From: Paraburkholderia franconis
GTDB taxonomy: Bacteria > Pseudomonadota > Gammaproteobacteria > Burkholderiales > Burkholderiaceae
DNA length: 51,073 nt
Direction: 5' to 3'
Assembly (NCBI RefSeq): GCF_009362735.1
Contig: NZ_WHNP01000056.1
Span: 1 to 51,073, forward strand
The position numbers and the translations under genes are program-made. Positions 7,540 through 16,440 of the stretch are shown piece after piece; the first letter of the stretch is position 1, and each line of letters opens with the position of its first letter. The notes beneath the pieces were generated by a model. That model searched no databases and was not told the origin of the DNA. It saw only the letters and a program-made list of their open reading frames with translations.

Positions 7540-8757
7540 ATGACTGAAAACCAGCGTAAGCCCGGCCCTCACATGCTGAGCGGCGTGCGGATTCTCGATC
7601 TCGGCACGATGGTCGCCGGTCCTCAATCGGCTACTCTCTTCGGCGACTTCGGTGCCGACGTGATCAAGATCGAGGTTCCCGAGCGTGGCGACACGGTTCG
7701 CGATATAGGCCCGTTCGTGGATGGCGAGTGTCTCTACTGGGAAGTCGAGAACCGCAACAAGCGTTCGATCACTCTGAACCTGCGTGAAAAAGAAGGCCAG
7801 GACCTCCTGTGCAAACTCGTCTCGCAGTGTGACGCAGTGGTAGAGAATTTCCGTCCCGGCACACTCGAGAAGTGGGGTCTCACTTTCGAGGCGCTGACGA
7901 AGCACAATTCGAAACTCGTGTTGCTGCGAGTGTCGGGTTTCGGCCAGACGGGTCCGTACAGTTCACGTGCAGGCTATGATCGTATCGGCCTCGCCTTCGG
8001 TGGCCTGATGGGTATCACCGGTTATCCGGATCGCCCTCCTGTGCGTATCGGAACCTCGACCGCCGACTATCAGACCGCAATTCTCGGCGCGTTCTCGCTG
8101 ATGATGGCGCTGTATCACCGCGACTGTCTGGGCGGCAAAGGGCAGGAAATCGACCTCGCGATGTACGAAGCGGTTATCCGTTTCACCGAAGTGCTGGTAC
8201 CCGAATACGATCGCATGGGCTATATCCGCGGCCCGCGAGGGAACGTGCATTTCGCGGCCGCACCTGGCGACCACTTCCCGATGCAGGACGGTAGTTACGT
8301 CATTATCACGTGCTCGGCACAAACCGGTTGGGAACGTCTATGCGCGGCGATGGACCGTCTGGACCTGCTCGAAGATCCGCGCATGGCCACGCACGAACTG
8401 CGCTGGCAGCACATCAACGAACTGAACAAGGAGGTGGCGGATTTCGTCATGTCGATGCCGCCCGAGCAGGTTTTTGCAAAACTCGATGAAGCGAAGGCTG
8501 CGTACGCTCCAATTCTGACCATCGATAAGATCATGCAGAACGAGCACTACAAGGCTCGAAATACCATCGTCTCGGTCGAGAATCCGCGCATTGGTCCGGT
8601 TCGCATGACGGGTGTCGTGCCCAAGATTCCTGGTATTGCTGAGAAGCCGATCGTACCGGCTCCGGCACTCGGTGAGCACAACGCCGAGGTCTATGGCGAA
8701 CTGCTGGGCCTCACTGAATCCGATCTCGCGGCTCTAAAAAAGAAAGGCACTATCTGA
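7540..8757 (+). CDS. class III (CaiB/BaiF) CoA-transferase
   Basis: A 405-residue family III CoA-transferase, which moves CoA between carboxylic acids through an aspartyl-CoA intermediate. Seen: LSGVRILDLGTMVAGPQ at the N-terminus, the NRNKRSITLNL segment, and the likely catalytic Asp176 in GTSTADYQTA. It starts 12 bases after the monooxygenase stop and its stop shares one base with the next start, so it is co-translated. It probably activates the imported acid, or the acid released by the hydrolase, for the HSD10-like and thiolase steps. The acid cannot be read from the sequence. Confidence 0.9.
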   Translation: MTENQRKPGPHMLSGVRILDLGTMVAGPQSATLFGDFGADVIKIEVPERGDTVRDIGPFVDGECLYWEVENRNKRSITLNLREKEGQDLLCKLVSQCDAVVENFRPGTLEKWGLTFEALTKHNSKLVLLRVSGFGQTGPYSSRAGYDRIGLAFGGLMGITGYPDRPPVRIGTSTADYQTAILGAFSLMMALYHRDCLGGKGQEIDLAMYEAVIRFTEVLVPEYDRMGYIRGPRGNVHFAAAPGDHFPMQDGSYVIITCSAQTGWERLCAAMDRLDLLEDPRMATHELRWQHINELNKEVADFVMSMPPEQVFAKLDEAKAAYAPILTIDKIMQNEHYKARNTIVSVENPRIGPVRMTGVVPKIPGIAEKPIVPAPALGEHNAEVYGELLGLTESDLAALKKKGTI

Positions 8758-9623
8758 TGTCAGCCATCAACACCCATGCGATCGTGTTCGGGGGCGGTGG
8801 CCTAGCTGGTATCGCATGGGAAGCCGGCCTCGTCCACGCCCTCGCGAAAACGGGTTTTGACGTCGGACTCGCCAACCTTCTGGTCGGCACCTCCGCTGGT
8901 TCGGTGATTTCGACGCAACTGGCCTCCGGTATCAGCACCGAAATCCTGTTCAACGAGCAGGCCAATCCGAATCCAGATTCCGTCGAGAAATTCCGGCCGT
9001 ACTCGCAGGAGGAAGCGGACAAAGCGAATCAGACATTGATGGCCAAAGTGAATGGCGATTTGACTGCCGCACGCAAACGGATCGGAGCGTTTGCCAGGCG
9101 CAGCGAAACGCCCTCTCTGGACGAACGCAAAGCAATCATTGCTTCACGTCTTTCGCAGTATGAATGGCGCTCTCGTAGTCTGCGTCTCGTTGCGGTGGAT
9201 GTAGATACAGGTGAGCCCCGCGTTTTCGATTCCGAATCCGGGTGCTCTCTGATCGACGCTGTTGCCGCGTCGTGTGCTGTGCCAGGTGTATGGCCCACAG
9301 TACCGATCGAAGGAAAACACTATATGGATGGGGGAATCATGTCGATGAATAATGCCTGGGTTGCAAGCGGGAGCAAACGCGTTCTTGTTCTGGCGCCTCT
9401 CGGCTACTCAGACGGCAACCCCGTCAGCGGTCATTTGCGTGATGAAGTGAAAACACTCGAAGACGAAGGTGCGAGCGTTCGCGTGATCACGCCGAACGAA
9501 TCCTCACTCAAAGCCTTCGGTGGCAATGTGCTCGATCCGGCACGTCGCTCGCCTGCGGCACACGCCGGCTATAGCCAGGGTCTGGGCTTGGCCTCGGACC
9601 TGGTGGCCTGGTGGCTCGCTTGA
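8757..9623 (+). CDS. patatin-like serine hydrolase
   Basis: A 288-residue patatin-fold hydrolase with a Ser-Asp dyad: glycine-rich oxyanion loop GGGGLAG (12-18), nucleophile Ser46 in GTSAGS, and Asp191 in MDGG. No signal peptide, so it acts in the cytoplasm. Patatin proteins are usually lipid acyl hydrolases, but next to a Baeyer-Villiger enzyme the simplest reading is an esterase or lactonase for its product. The start ATG overlaps the CoA-transferase stop (TGATG). The use of a patatin fold rather than an alpha/beta-hydrolase for this step would be unusual. Confidence 0.88.
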   Translation: MSAINTHAIVFGGGGLAGIAWEAGLVHALAKTGFDVGLANLLVGTSAGSVISTQLASGISTEILFNEQANPNPDSVEKFRPYSQEEADKANQTLMAKVNGDLTAARKRIGAFARRSETPSLDERKAIIASRLSQYEWRSRSLRLVAVDVDTGEPRVFDSESGCSLIDAVAASCAVPGVWPTVPIEGKHYMDGGIMSMNNAWVASGSKRVLVLAPLGYSDGNPVSGHLRDEVKTLEDEGASVRVITPNESSLKAFGGNVLDPARRSPAAHAGYSQGLGLASDLVAWWLA

Positions 9624-9647
9624 ATACCCCCTGAAGGAAACTCTCAA

Positions 9648-10229
9648 ATGTCGAAAATTGAACAGTTTTCCCCCGAACGCATCGCCGACCGCATGCTGAT
9701 CCAGCATCTGATGGCACGCTGGTGTCATGCGGTGGATCGCCTGGATGCACCGGGTATGCTTGCGTGCTTCGTGCCCGGCTGCATCGACAGCCATGGTCCG
9801 TATATCGGCCCTGTCGAAGGCCTCGTTGGATGGATTCTTGAACGTCACCAAAAGATTCACTTCAGCTCGCATTTCATCGGCAACATGCTGGTCGACTTCG
9901 TGGATGAAGACACGGCAATCGTCGAAACGTATGTCCGTACGAACCAGCAGTATCCGCCCGAAGCAAAAGCCGCGATCGCTCAATTCACGGGTGGTGCATC
10001 CGGTGCCGAAGACTGCTACGTGGACGTGTTCACGTCGTCGCGTTACATGGATCGCATCATTCGTATCGACGGCGAATGGAAGATCGCCGAGCGTCGTCTG
10101 ATCCAGGACTGGAAGCGCCTGGACGAAGTAAAAGTTCAGGCACTGGCACCCAAGGAAGGCTGGATTCTGGGCAAGCGTGATGGCAACGATGAGTCGCAAG
10201 TCATGCGTCGCGAATTCGGCCTCGAATAA
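9648..10229 (+). CDS. SnoaL-like (NTF2-fold) protein
   Basis: A 193-residue protein of the SnoaL_4/NTF2 fold: DRMLIQHLMARWCHAVDR helix at residues 10-30, then a beta-sheet with SSHFIGNMLVDFVDEDTAIV and the typical closing strand RYMDRIIRIDGEWKIAERR near residues 125-145. A 45-residue tail follows. Members act as dehydratases, isomerases or hydratases, or as non-catalytic partners, and several are found with monooxygenases and dehydrogenases in ring catabolism. GAAGGAAA precedes the ATG. It may catalyse a dehydration or isomerisation in the pathway; the reaction cannot be named. Confidence 0.8.
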   Translation: MSKIEQFSPERIADRMLIQHLMARWCHAVDRLDAPGMLACFVPGCIDSHGPYIGPVEGLVGWILERHQKIHFSSHFIGNMLVDFVDEDTAIVETYVRTNQQYPPEAKAAIAQFTGGASGAEDCYVDVFTSSRYMDRIIRIDGEWKIAERRLIQDWKRLDEVKVQALAPKEGWILGKRDGNDESQVMRREFGLE

Positions 10230-10262
10230 TCGCATATCACAACGATAAGAGGAGACACAGCA

Positions 10263-11264
10263 ATGAAGCTGACACGCCGTCGATTCAATCTCCATGCCCT
10301 CGCAGGTGTCGGTAGCCTCGCCCTCGGTGGCGTGAAGTTCGCGAACGCCGATGAAGCGTGGCCGCCCTCGTCGCCGATCGATGTCATTGTTCCGTTTCCT
10401 GCTGGCGGCACGACCGACATTCTCGGCCGCTTCGTTGCCGAAGCCGTGACCAAACGCATTCCGGGCGCAAAGGCAATCGTCCAGAACGTGCCCGGTGCCA
10501 CCGGAATCATTGGATGCGGCCTGGTCGCGCGCTCGAAGCCCGATGGCGGCATGCTCCTGATGGCTTCAATCGGTACCGTCGTGACCAATCAGTTCACCTA
10601 TCCAAACTTGCCGTTCAAACAGTCGGATTTGACGCCTGTCATCAACCTGGCCGAAATCCCGAACTGCGTGATGGTGCGTCCCGACCTCGGTGTGAAAACG
10701 GTGCAGGAATTTGCTGAACTGCTGCGCAAGAATCCGGACAAGTACAAGTACGGTTCGCCGGGTTTCGGCGCCAGCGGCCATATCTCAGGCGTACTGTTCT
10801 GCCAGCAGGCGAACGTCAAGGCAATCCATGTCCCGTACAAGGGTGGGGCGCCGATGATTACCGATCTGATCGGCGGTCACATTGACTTCGCGATCGACCA
10901 GCTTTCGGGTGCCGTCGAACTGATCAAGGCCGGCAAGATCAAGGCACTGGCCGTGACGTCAAAGACGCGCTCGCCGGTGCTGCCGAATCTGCCGACCATG
11001 ATCGAATCGGGTTACCCGAAGTACGTGATGGCCCCGTGGTATTGCGTGGAAGCGCGTGCCGGCACGCAGCGTCCGATCATCGACAAGATGAACGCGGCAC
11101 TGAACCAGATGCTTAAGGATCCGGTGATCATCCAGAAATTCCACGAACAGGCGATGACCCCTATCGGCGGCACGCCTGAAGACCTGCAGGCGGTCGAAGA
11201 TCGTGATTACGCCGTCATCAAGGAAATGTCGAAGACGATCAACTTCCACGGCAGCGGTGCTTAA
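10263..11264 (+). CDS. Bug/TctC-family solute receptor 1
   Basis: A 333-residue periplasmic receptor of the tripartite tricarboxylate transporter (TTT) family. The N-terminus has a twin-arginine-like signal (TRRRFN followed by HALAGVGSLALGG), then the family opening PIDVIVPFPAGGTTDILGR and a FGASGHISG binding-loop region. It would hand a carboxylate to TctAB encoded at 14361-16385. AAGAGGAGA precedes the ATG. A second, clearly different receptor follows at 11334, so the operon has two receptors for one membrane pair. Confidence 0.9.
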   Translation: MKLTRRRFNLHALAGVGSLALGGVKFANADEAWPPSSPIDVIVPFPAGGTTDILGRFVAEAVTKRIPGAKAIVQNVPGATGIIGCGLVARSKPDGGMLLMASIGTVVTNQFTYPNLPFKQSDLTPVINLAEIPNCVMVRPDLGVKTVQEFAELLRKNPDKYKYGSPGFGASGHISGVLFCQQANVKAIHVPYKGGAPMITDLIGGHIDFAIDQLSGAVELIKAGKIKALAVTSKTRSPVLPNLPTMIESGYPKYVMAPWYCVEARAGTQRPIIDKMNAALNQMLKDPVIIQKFHEQAMTPIGGTPEDLQAVEDRDYAVIKEMSKTINFHGSGA

Positions 11265-11333
11265 CGACTGAATGCCATAGCGGAGTCCACTGGACTTTCT
11301 TTCCTGAGCTTACTCACCAAAAAACTATCCAAT

Positions 11334-12308
11334 ATGAAAACCCTCTCCTGTATTGCAGCGTTGCTGATTGGTGCGAGCATCGTCGCGCCCGTTGCCGCTC
11401 ACGCCGCTGATACCTTTCCGGGCTCGAAGCGGGTCCGCCTCATCGTCGGCTACACGCCGGGCGGTGCTTCGGATATCGTCGGTCGTCTCGTGGCCAAGGG
11501 TATGGCGGAAGTCAATGGCGGCAACTTCATCGTCGAAAACCGTCCGGGCGACGGCGGCATGGTCGGCATGGCCTATGTCAAGAACGCGCCGGCTGACGGC
11601 TCTGTGCTCGGCATCGCGGTTTCGGGCACGCTGGTGACCGGTCCGCATCTGCAAAAGAACGTGCCGTACGATGCCCTGACGTCGTTTGCAGACGTCGGCA
11701 AGATCGCGAAGGCTCCGATGGTCATGTTCGCATCGCCCTCATACAAGGATCCGACCGTCGCGCACGTGATCGCGGATGCTAAGGCTCACCCGGGTCAGAT
11801 GAAGTCGGCACAAGGCGCCAAGGCTTTTGAGCTCGCGCAGCACCTCTTCAACTCGCTGGCTGGCGTCAACATCGGCATCGTCCCGTATCCTGGTGGTGCG
11901 CAGGCTGCGATCGACGTGATGGCGGGCCGGGTCACGCTGATGGTGGATACGATCGGTGCACAGATCGGCGCGATCAAGGGTGGCAAACTCGTGCCGGTGG
12001 CGGTTCTGGATTCGAAGCGCTCGCCACTGCTACCCAAAGTGCCGACGATGCAGGAAGAAGGTGTGAAAGACTACGAAGCAGTTGGCTGGATGGGCCTCGT
12101 CGCACCGAAGGGCACGCCCCCCGAAGTTGTGGCGAAGATCAACGCGGACCTGAACAAGGCACTGGCGCTTCCGGAAGTCAAAGAGAAACTTCAGTCGCTC
12201 GGCTACGATCCGGACCCCAGCACGCCCGCGCAATTCCAGGAGACGGTGAACAAGGAATTCGCGAAGTGGGGCAAGGTCTGCAAGGACGCAGGCATCCAAC
12301 CATCGTAA
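11334..12308 (+). CDS. Bug/TctC-family solute receptor 2
   Basis: A 324-residue second TTT receptor with a Sec signal peptide (LSCIAALLIGASIVAPVAAH, cleavage near AHA-AD) and the conserved start RVRLIVGYTPGGASDIVGR. It differs widely from receptor 1 (Sec instead of Tat-like export and different loops), so it is not a recent duplicate. The gap of 69 bases from receptor 1 holds a small inverted repeat, AGTCCACTGGACT (11285-11297). It probably binds a related or downstream carboxylate. Confidence 0.9.
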   Translation: MKTLSCIAALLIGASIVAPVAAHAADTFPGSKRVRLIVGYTPGGASDIVGRLVAKGMAEVNGGNFIVENRPGDGGMVGMAYVKNAPADGSVLGIAVSGTLVTGPHLQKNVPYDALTSFADVGKIAKAPMVMFASPSYKDPTVAHVIADAKAHPGQMKSAQGAKAFELAQHLFNSLAGVNIGIVPYPGGAQAAIDVMAGRVTLMVDTIGAQIGAIKGGKLVPVAVLDSKRSPLLPKVPTMQEEGVKDYEAVGWMGLVAPKGTPPEVVAKINADLNKALALPEVKEKLQSLGYDPDPSTPAQFQETVNKEFAKWGKVCKDAGIQPS

Positions 12309-12375
12309 TCGAACCCGCAGTGATACTCACCTATGTGGGCCTGCGCTCCTGAAAGTACCAAAACTAATTAGCTTG

Positions 12376-13143
12376 ATGAATATCTCCGATAGCGTTTTCG
12401 TCATCACAGGCGGTGCCTCGGGTTTGGGTGCCGCAGTGGTACGCAAGGTCGTGGCGGCCGGTGGCGAGGTCATGCTTGTCGATATTCGTGAAGAGCCGCT
12501 CCAGGCGTTTGCCGCCGAACTCGGTGATCGGGCTGCATACAGCGTCGCCGACGTGACCAGCGAAGAACAGGGTGTGGCCGCAATCGACGCAACGGTGAGC
12601 AGGTTCGGCCGTATCGATGCGCTGGTCAACTGTGCAGGTGTCGAACTCGGCTCGCGCGTCGTGGGTCGCAACGGACCCCATGATCTGTCCAGGTTCGCAC
12701 GGACGATCGGCATAAACCTGATCGGTACGTTCAACATGCTTCGTCTTGCTGCTGCTGCAATGGCAAAGCAGGAACCGCGTGAAGGTGGTGAACGTGGCCT
12801 GATCGTCAATACGGCTTCGATCGCTGCGTTTGACGGTCAGATCGGGCAGGCCGCCTATTCGGCGTCCAAGGCCGGTGTTGTCGGCATGACGCTCCCGATT
12901 GCGCGTGAACTGGCACGCTCGGGGATCCGTGTCATGACTGTCGCCCCCGGCATCTTCCGCACGCCAATGGTCGAGGGTATGGCACAGGAGGTGCAGAAAT
13001 CACTCGCCTCGAATGTACCGTTCCCGTCGCGTTTCGGGGAACCCCATGAATTCGCTGCGCTCGTTGCCCACATTGCCGAAAACCAGATGCTCAACGGCGA
13101 GGTAATCCGTCTCGACGGTGCAGTCCGCATGACCGCCAGATAA
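12376..13143 (+). CDS. HSD10-like short-chain dehydrogenase (3-hydroxyacyl-CoA dehydrogenase)
   Basis: A 255-residue NAD-dependent SDR. Seen: cofactor motif TGGASGLG near residue 12, VNCAG near residue 85, and the catalytic Ser-Tyr-Lys in NTAS and YSASK. The signature FDGQIGQAAYSASKAG, the TLPIARELA helix and the ending GEVIRLDGAVRM are those of the 17-beta-HSD10 / short-chain 3-hydroxyacyl-CoA dehydrogenase group, including the 2-methyl-3-hydroxybutyryl-CoA type. It would make a 3-ketoacyl-CoA for the thiolase that follows 16 bases later. Start ATG 12376 is used; an upstream in-frame TTG is less likely. Confidence 0.88.
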   Translation: MNISDSVFVITGGASGLGAAVVRKVVAAGGEVMLVDIREEPLQAFAAELGDRAAYSVADVTSEEQGVAAIDATVSRFGRIDALVNCAGVELGSRVVGRNGPHDLSRFARTIGINLIGTFNMLRLAAAAMAKQEPREGGERGLIVNTASIAAFDGQIGQAAYSASKAGVVGMTLPIARELARSGIRVMTVAPGIFRTPMVEGMAQEVQKSLASNVPFPSRFGEPHEFAALVAHIAENQMLNGEVIRLDGAVRMTAR

Positions 13144-13159
13144 TCAGAGGAGACACGGA

Positions 13160-14341
13160 ATGAATGCTGATCCGGTTGTTATTGTTGCCGCAACCCGTAC
13201 GCCCATGGGAGGCTTTCAGGGCGACTTCGCGAACCTCACTGCATCCGATCTCGGTGCAGTTGCAATCAAGTCCGCGCTCGAACGTGCGGGGGTGGCCGGT
13301 GACCAGGTCGATGAGGTAATCATGGGTTGCGTGTTGCCCGCTGGCCAGGGACAGGCACCGGCACGTCAAGCCATGATAAAGGCCGGTGTTCCCGTCTCGA
13401 CGGGTGCTCTCACCGTCAACAAGATGTGCGGCTCGGGTATGAAGGCGATCATGCTTTCGCATGATCTGATCCTGGCCGGTTCGAGCAGCGTCATGGTCGC
13501 CGGCGGCATGGAAAGCATGACCAATGCCCCTTACCTGCTGCCCAAGGGTCGAGGAGGCCTGCGTATGGGGCATGGCCAGGTCCTCGATCACATGTTCTTC
13601 GACGGCCTGGAAGATGCGTACGACAAGGGCCGCCTGATGGGCACCTTCGCCGAAGACTGTGCCTCCGAGTACAAGTTCACGCGTGAAGAGCAGGACGGGT
13701 TTGCGATCGCTTCGCTCACGCGCGCACAGACTGCGATCGCCAATGGTTCGTTTGTAAACGAAATCACGCCGGTCACCGTCCCGGGCAAGACCGAAACCGT
13801 GGTGTCGATCGACGAAGCACCGGGCAAGGCAAAACTCGACAAGATTCCGGGCCTCAAACCGGCCTTCCGTGCTGGCGGTACGGTTACGGCTGCGAACTCG
13901 TCGTCGATCTCGGATGGTGCGGCAGCACTCGTGCTGATGCGCAAATCAGAGGCCGAGAAACGCGGTTTGAAGCCGCTGGCGACGATCGCCGGGCATGCGA
14001 CCTATGCATTCAAGCCAAACCTGTTCCCGACCGCGCCAACCAGCGCATTGCGCAAGGTCTCTGAGAACACGGGATGGAATCTGAAGGACGTGGATCTGTT
14101 CGAACTGAACGAGGCATTCGCCGTCGTGCCGATGGCCGCAATGAAAGATCTCGATCTGCCGCATGACAAGGTCAATGTGAACGGTGGTGCCTGTGCACTG
14201 GGCCATCCGATCGGTGCGTCGGGTGCCCGTATCGTTGTCACCCTTCTGTATGCCCTGCGCAATCGCGGCCTCAAACGTGGCATCGCCGGCATCTGTCTCG
14301 CAGGCGGCGAAGCTACTGCGATCGCGCTCCAGATTGACTGA
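13160..14341 (+). CDS. thiolase (acetyl-CoA acetyltransferase type)
   Basis: A 393-residue thiolase II. Catalytic residues are visible: Cys90 in VNKMCGSGMKA, His349 in GGACALGHPIGASG and Cys379 in GICLAGGEA. The C-terminal loop AGGEA differs from the common GGGxG. It would cleave the 3-ketoacyl-CoA made by the HSD10-like enzyme into acetyl-CoA (or propionyl-CoA) and a shorter acyl-CoA. AGAGGAGA precedes the ATG. It closes the catabolic part of the operon, with TctB and TctA following directly. Confidence 0.92.
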   Translation: MNADPVVIVAATRTPMGGFQGDFANLTASDLGAVAIKSALERAGVAGDQVDEVIMGCVLPAGQGQAPARQAMIKAGVPVSTGALTVNKMCGSGMKAIMLSHDLILAGSSSVMVAGGMESMTNAPYLLPKGRGGLRMGHGQVLDHMFFDGLEDAYDKGRLMGTFAEDCASEYKFTREEQDGFAIASLTRAQTAIANGSFVNEITPVTVPGKTETVVSIDEAPGKAKLDKIPGLKPAFRAGGTVTAANSSSISDGAAALVLMRKSEAEKRGLKPLATIAGHATYAFKPNLFPTAPTSALRKVSENTGWNLKDVDLFELNEAFAVVPMAAMKDLDLPHDKVNVNGGACALGHPIGASGARIVVTLLYALRNRGLKRGIAGICLAGGEATAIALQID

Positions 14342-14360
14342 ACCTGGAATTGGAGGAGAC

Positions 14361-14852
14361 GTGAGGACCAAATCGTTGCTTCTACGTATCAACAAAGACT
14401 ATTACGGCGGGGCGCTTCTGCTCGTCATCGGTATGTATGTGACGTTGGTCGGACGTACATACGAGCGAGGCACCCTTAACCAGATGGGTCCCGGGTTCTT
14501 TCCGGTCGTGCTGGGCCTCCTCCTCTCGGTGCTTGGCATCATCGTGGCACTGGGTGCGCGTCGAGGCAGCACGGATTCAACAGAAGAAAAAGAGCATAAC
14601 GATGCTCCGCGCACTGCTGACTGGCGTGGCTGGCTTTGCATCATTTTCAGCATCGTTGCATTCGTCGTTTTTAGTCAGTATTTCGGCTTCATCCCTGCGA
14701 GTTTCGCCACGGTCTTCATTTCTGCCATGGGCGACCGGGAGAACACCTGGAAGTCGGCTTTCGTTCTGGCAGTCTTGGCTACAGTCTTCGGCGTCATCGT
14801 TTTTGAATACGCACTGAAAATTCAGTTGCCCATGATTGCATTTGGAGGCTAA
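14361..14852 (+). CDS. TctB-family small membrane subunit
   Basis: A 163-residue membrane protein with about four transmembrane helices and the TctB pattern MGPGFFPVVLGLLLSVLGI near residue 40. It starts with GTG at 14361 after GGAGGAG; a longer frame from 14184 overlaps the thiolase and is rejected. TctB pairs with TctA in sodium- or proton-driven uptake of carboxylates captured by Bug receptors. Confidence 0.85.
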   Translation: MRTKSLLLRINKDYYGGALLLVIGMYVTLVGRTYERGTLNQMGPGFFPVVLGLLLSVLGIIVALGARRGSTDSTEEKEHNDAPRTADWRGWLCIIFSIVAFVVFSQYFGFIPASFATVFISAMGDRENTWKSAFVLAVLATVFGVIVFEYALKIQLPMIAFGG

Positions 14853-14855
14853 GCC

Positions 14856-16385
14856 ATGATCGATCAATCGCTCATTGATCTTTGGCACGGGTTTGGAGTT
14901 GCATTCCAGTTCCATAACCTGATGTGGTCGTTCTTCGGCGTGCTGGTTGGCAATCTCATCGGCGTGCTTCCAGGCATGGGTGCCATGTCCGCAATGTCGA
15001 TGCTGCTCCCGCTTACCTATGTGATGAATCCAGTTTCGGCAATTCTCATGCTGGCTGGTATCTTCTATGGTTCGCAATACGGTGGCGCAATCGGTGCGAT
15101 TCTGCTGAATCTTCCGTGTCACCCGCCTCATGCTGTGACCTGTATCGACGGGTATCCGCTAACGAAGAGGGGCAAGGGCGGAACTGCACTCGGCATCACG
15201 ATGATCAGTTCGTTCTTCGCGGCGTCAGTTGGCATCATCGTGATGATTTTCGCGTCGCCACTGCTCGTTCAGATCGCGTTCAAGTTTGGTCCCGCCGAAC
15301 TGTTCTCGATCATGCTGGTGGGCCTGATTGCAGGCGGAACGATGTCTCGCGGTGCCCCGATCAAGGGCGTGTCGATGACCGTTTTGGGACTGATTCTGGG
15401 TATGGTCGGTACGGACGTGAATTCGGGCGTTCAGCGTTTCACGTTCGGCTTCCCGGATCTCGCGGACAATCTCGAGATAGTTGCGCTCGCACTCGGTCTG
15501 TTCGGTGTCGCCGAGTTCCTGCTCAACGTTAACCGCATGGGTGCTGTCGGTTCCAACATGAAACTCGGCATGAAGGACATGCGGCCCTCGCGTGCGGAAC
15601 TGAAAACTGCGTTCTGGCCCATGGTCCGTGGCACGCTCATGGGCATGCTTTTCGGTGCGATGCCCGGCACTGGCCCAACGATCACGACGTTCCTTTCCTA
15701 CTCGGTCGAGAAGAAAATCTCGAAGAATCCGAGATCGTTCGGCACGGGCAACATCGCGGGTGTCGCTGCACCCGAAGCGGCGTCGCACTCGAAGACGCAG
15801 GTGGACTTCATTCCGACCATGAGTCTCGGTATCCCTGGTGACCCGGTGATGGCACTGATTCTCGGTGCACTGCTGATCCAGGGTATCCAGCCGGGTCCGC
15901 AACTGATCACGGAACACGCAGACATCTTCTGGGGCCTCATTGCATCCTTCTGGATCGGTAATATTCTGCTGATTATCCTGAATGTTCCGCTGATCGGCGT
16001 ATGGGTGAAAATGCTTCGCGTTCCCTATAAATACCTGTTCCCGTTGGCGATGGTTTTTATCTGCGTCGGCGTGTTCACGACTCAAAACAGCCTGTTTAGG
16101 GTGGGCGAAGTCGCGGTATTCGGCATCCTTGGTGCGATTCTCCTGCTACTCAAGTTCCCAGTCTCGCCGATTCTGTTGGGTTATGTTTTGGGACCCATGC
16201 TCGAAGAGAACTTCCGCCGTGCACTTTTAATTTCGGACGGCAGTCTGCAGGTATTTGTCGCTACGCCTATCTCGGCGACCTTTATTGGCATCTCGTGTCT
16301 GCTGATCTTGCTGCAACTGTTGTTTTGGCTACGCAATCTTATGAGAGCGCGGAAGGTCCGCGAATCTGCGGGCGTGCCGACATAG
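14856..16385 (+). CDS. TctA-family large permease subunit
   Basis: A 509-residue permease with about 11-12 membrane helices. Both TctA glycine/proline motifs are present: IGVLPGMGAMSAMSMLLPLT near residue 40 and AMPGTGPTITTFLSY near residue 268, followed by NIAGVAAPEAASHS. It starts three bases after TctB. It completes a TTT uptake system inside a catabolic operon; the two Bug receptors at 10263 and 11334 are its likely feeders. It is the last gene before a broken IS91 transposase. Confidence 0.92.
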   Translation: MIDQSLIDLWHGFGVAFQFHNLMWSFFGVLVGNLIGVLPGMGAMSAMSMLLPLTYVMNPVSAILMLAGIFYGSQYGGAIGAILLNLPCHPPHAVTCIDGYPLTKRGKGGTALGITMISSFFAASVGIIVMIFASPLLVQIAFKFGPAELFSIMLVGLIAGGTMSRGAPIKGVSMTVLGLILGMVGTDVNSGVQRFTFGFPDLADNLEIVALALGLFGVAEFLLNVNRMGAVGSNMKLGMKDMRPSRAELKTAFWPMVRGTLMGMLFGAMPGTGPTITTFLSYSVEKKISKNPRSFGTGNIAGVAAPEAASHSKTQVDFIPTMSLGIPGDPVMALILGALLIQGIQPGPQLITEHADIFWGLIASFWIGNILLIILNVPLIGVWVKMLRVPYKYLFPLAMVFICVGVFTTQNSLFRVGEVAVFGILGAILLLLKFPVSPILLGYVLGPMLEENFRRALLISDGSLQVFVATPISATFIGISCLLILLQLLFWLRNLMRARKVRESAGVPT

Positions 16386-16440
16386 GCGGGGCAGCCTACG
16401 AAAGTAACAATCAGTAGTGCACTCTCGGCGCTCACTCATC

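Noticed and set aside
14184..14360. N-terminal extension of TctB overlapping the thiolase gene
   Set aside because: It lies within the conserved thiolase C-terminus, and a GTG with GGAGGAG at 14361 is a much better start.
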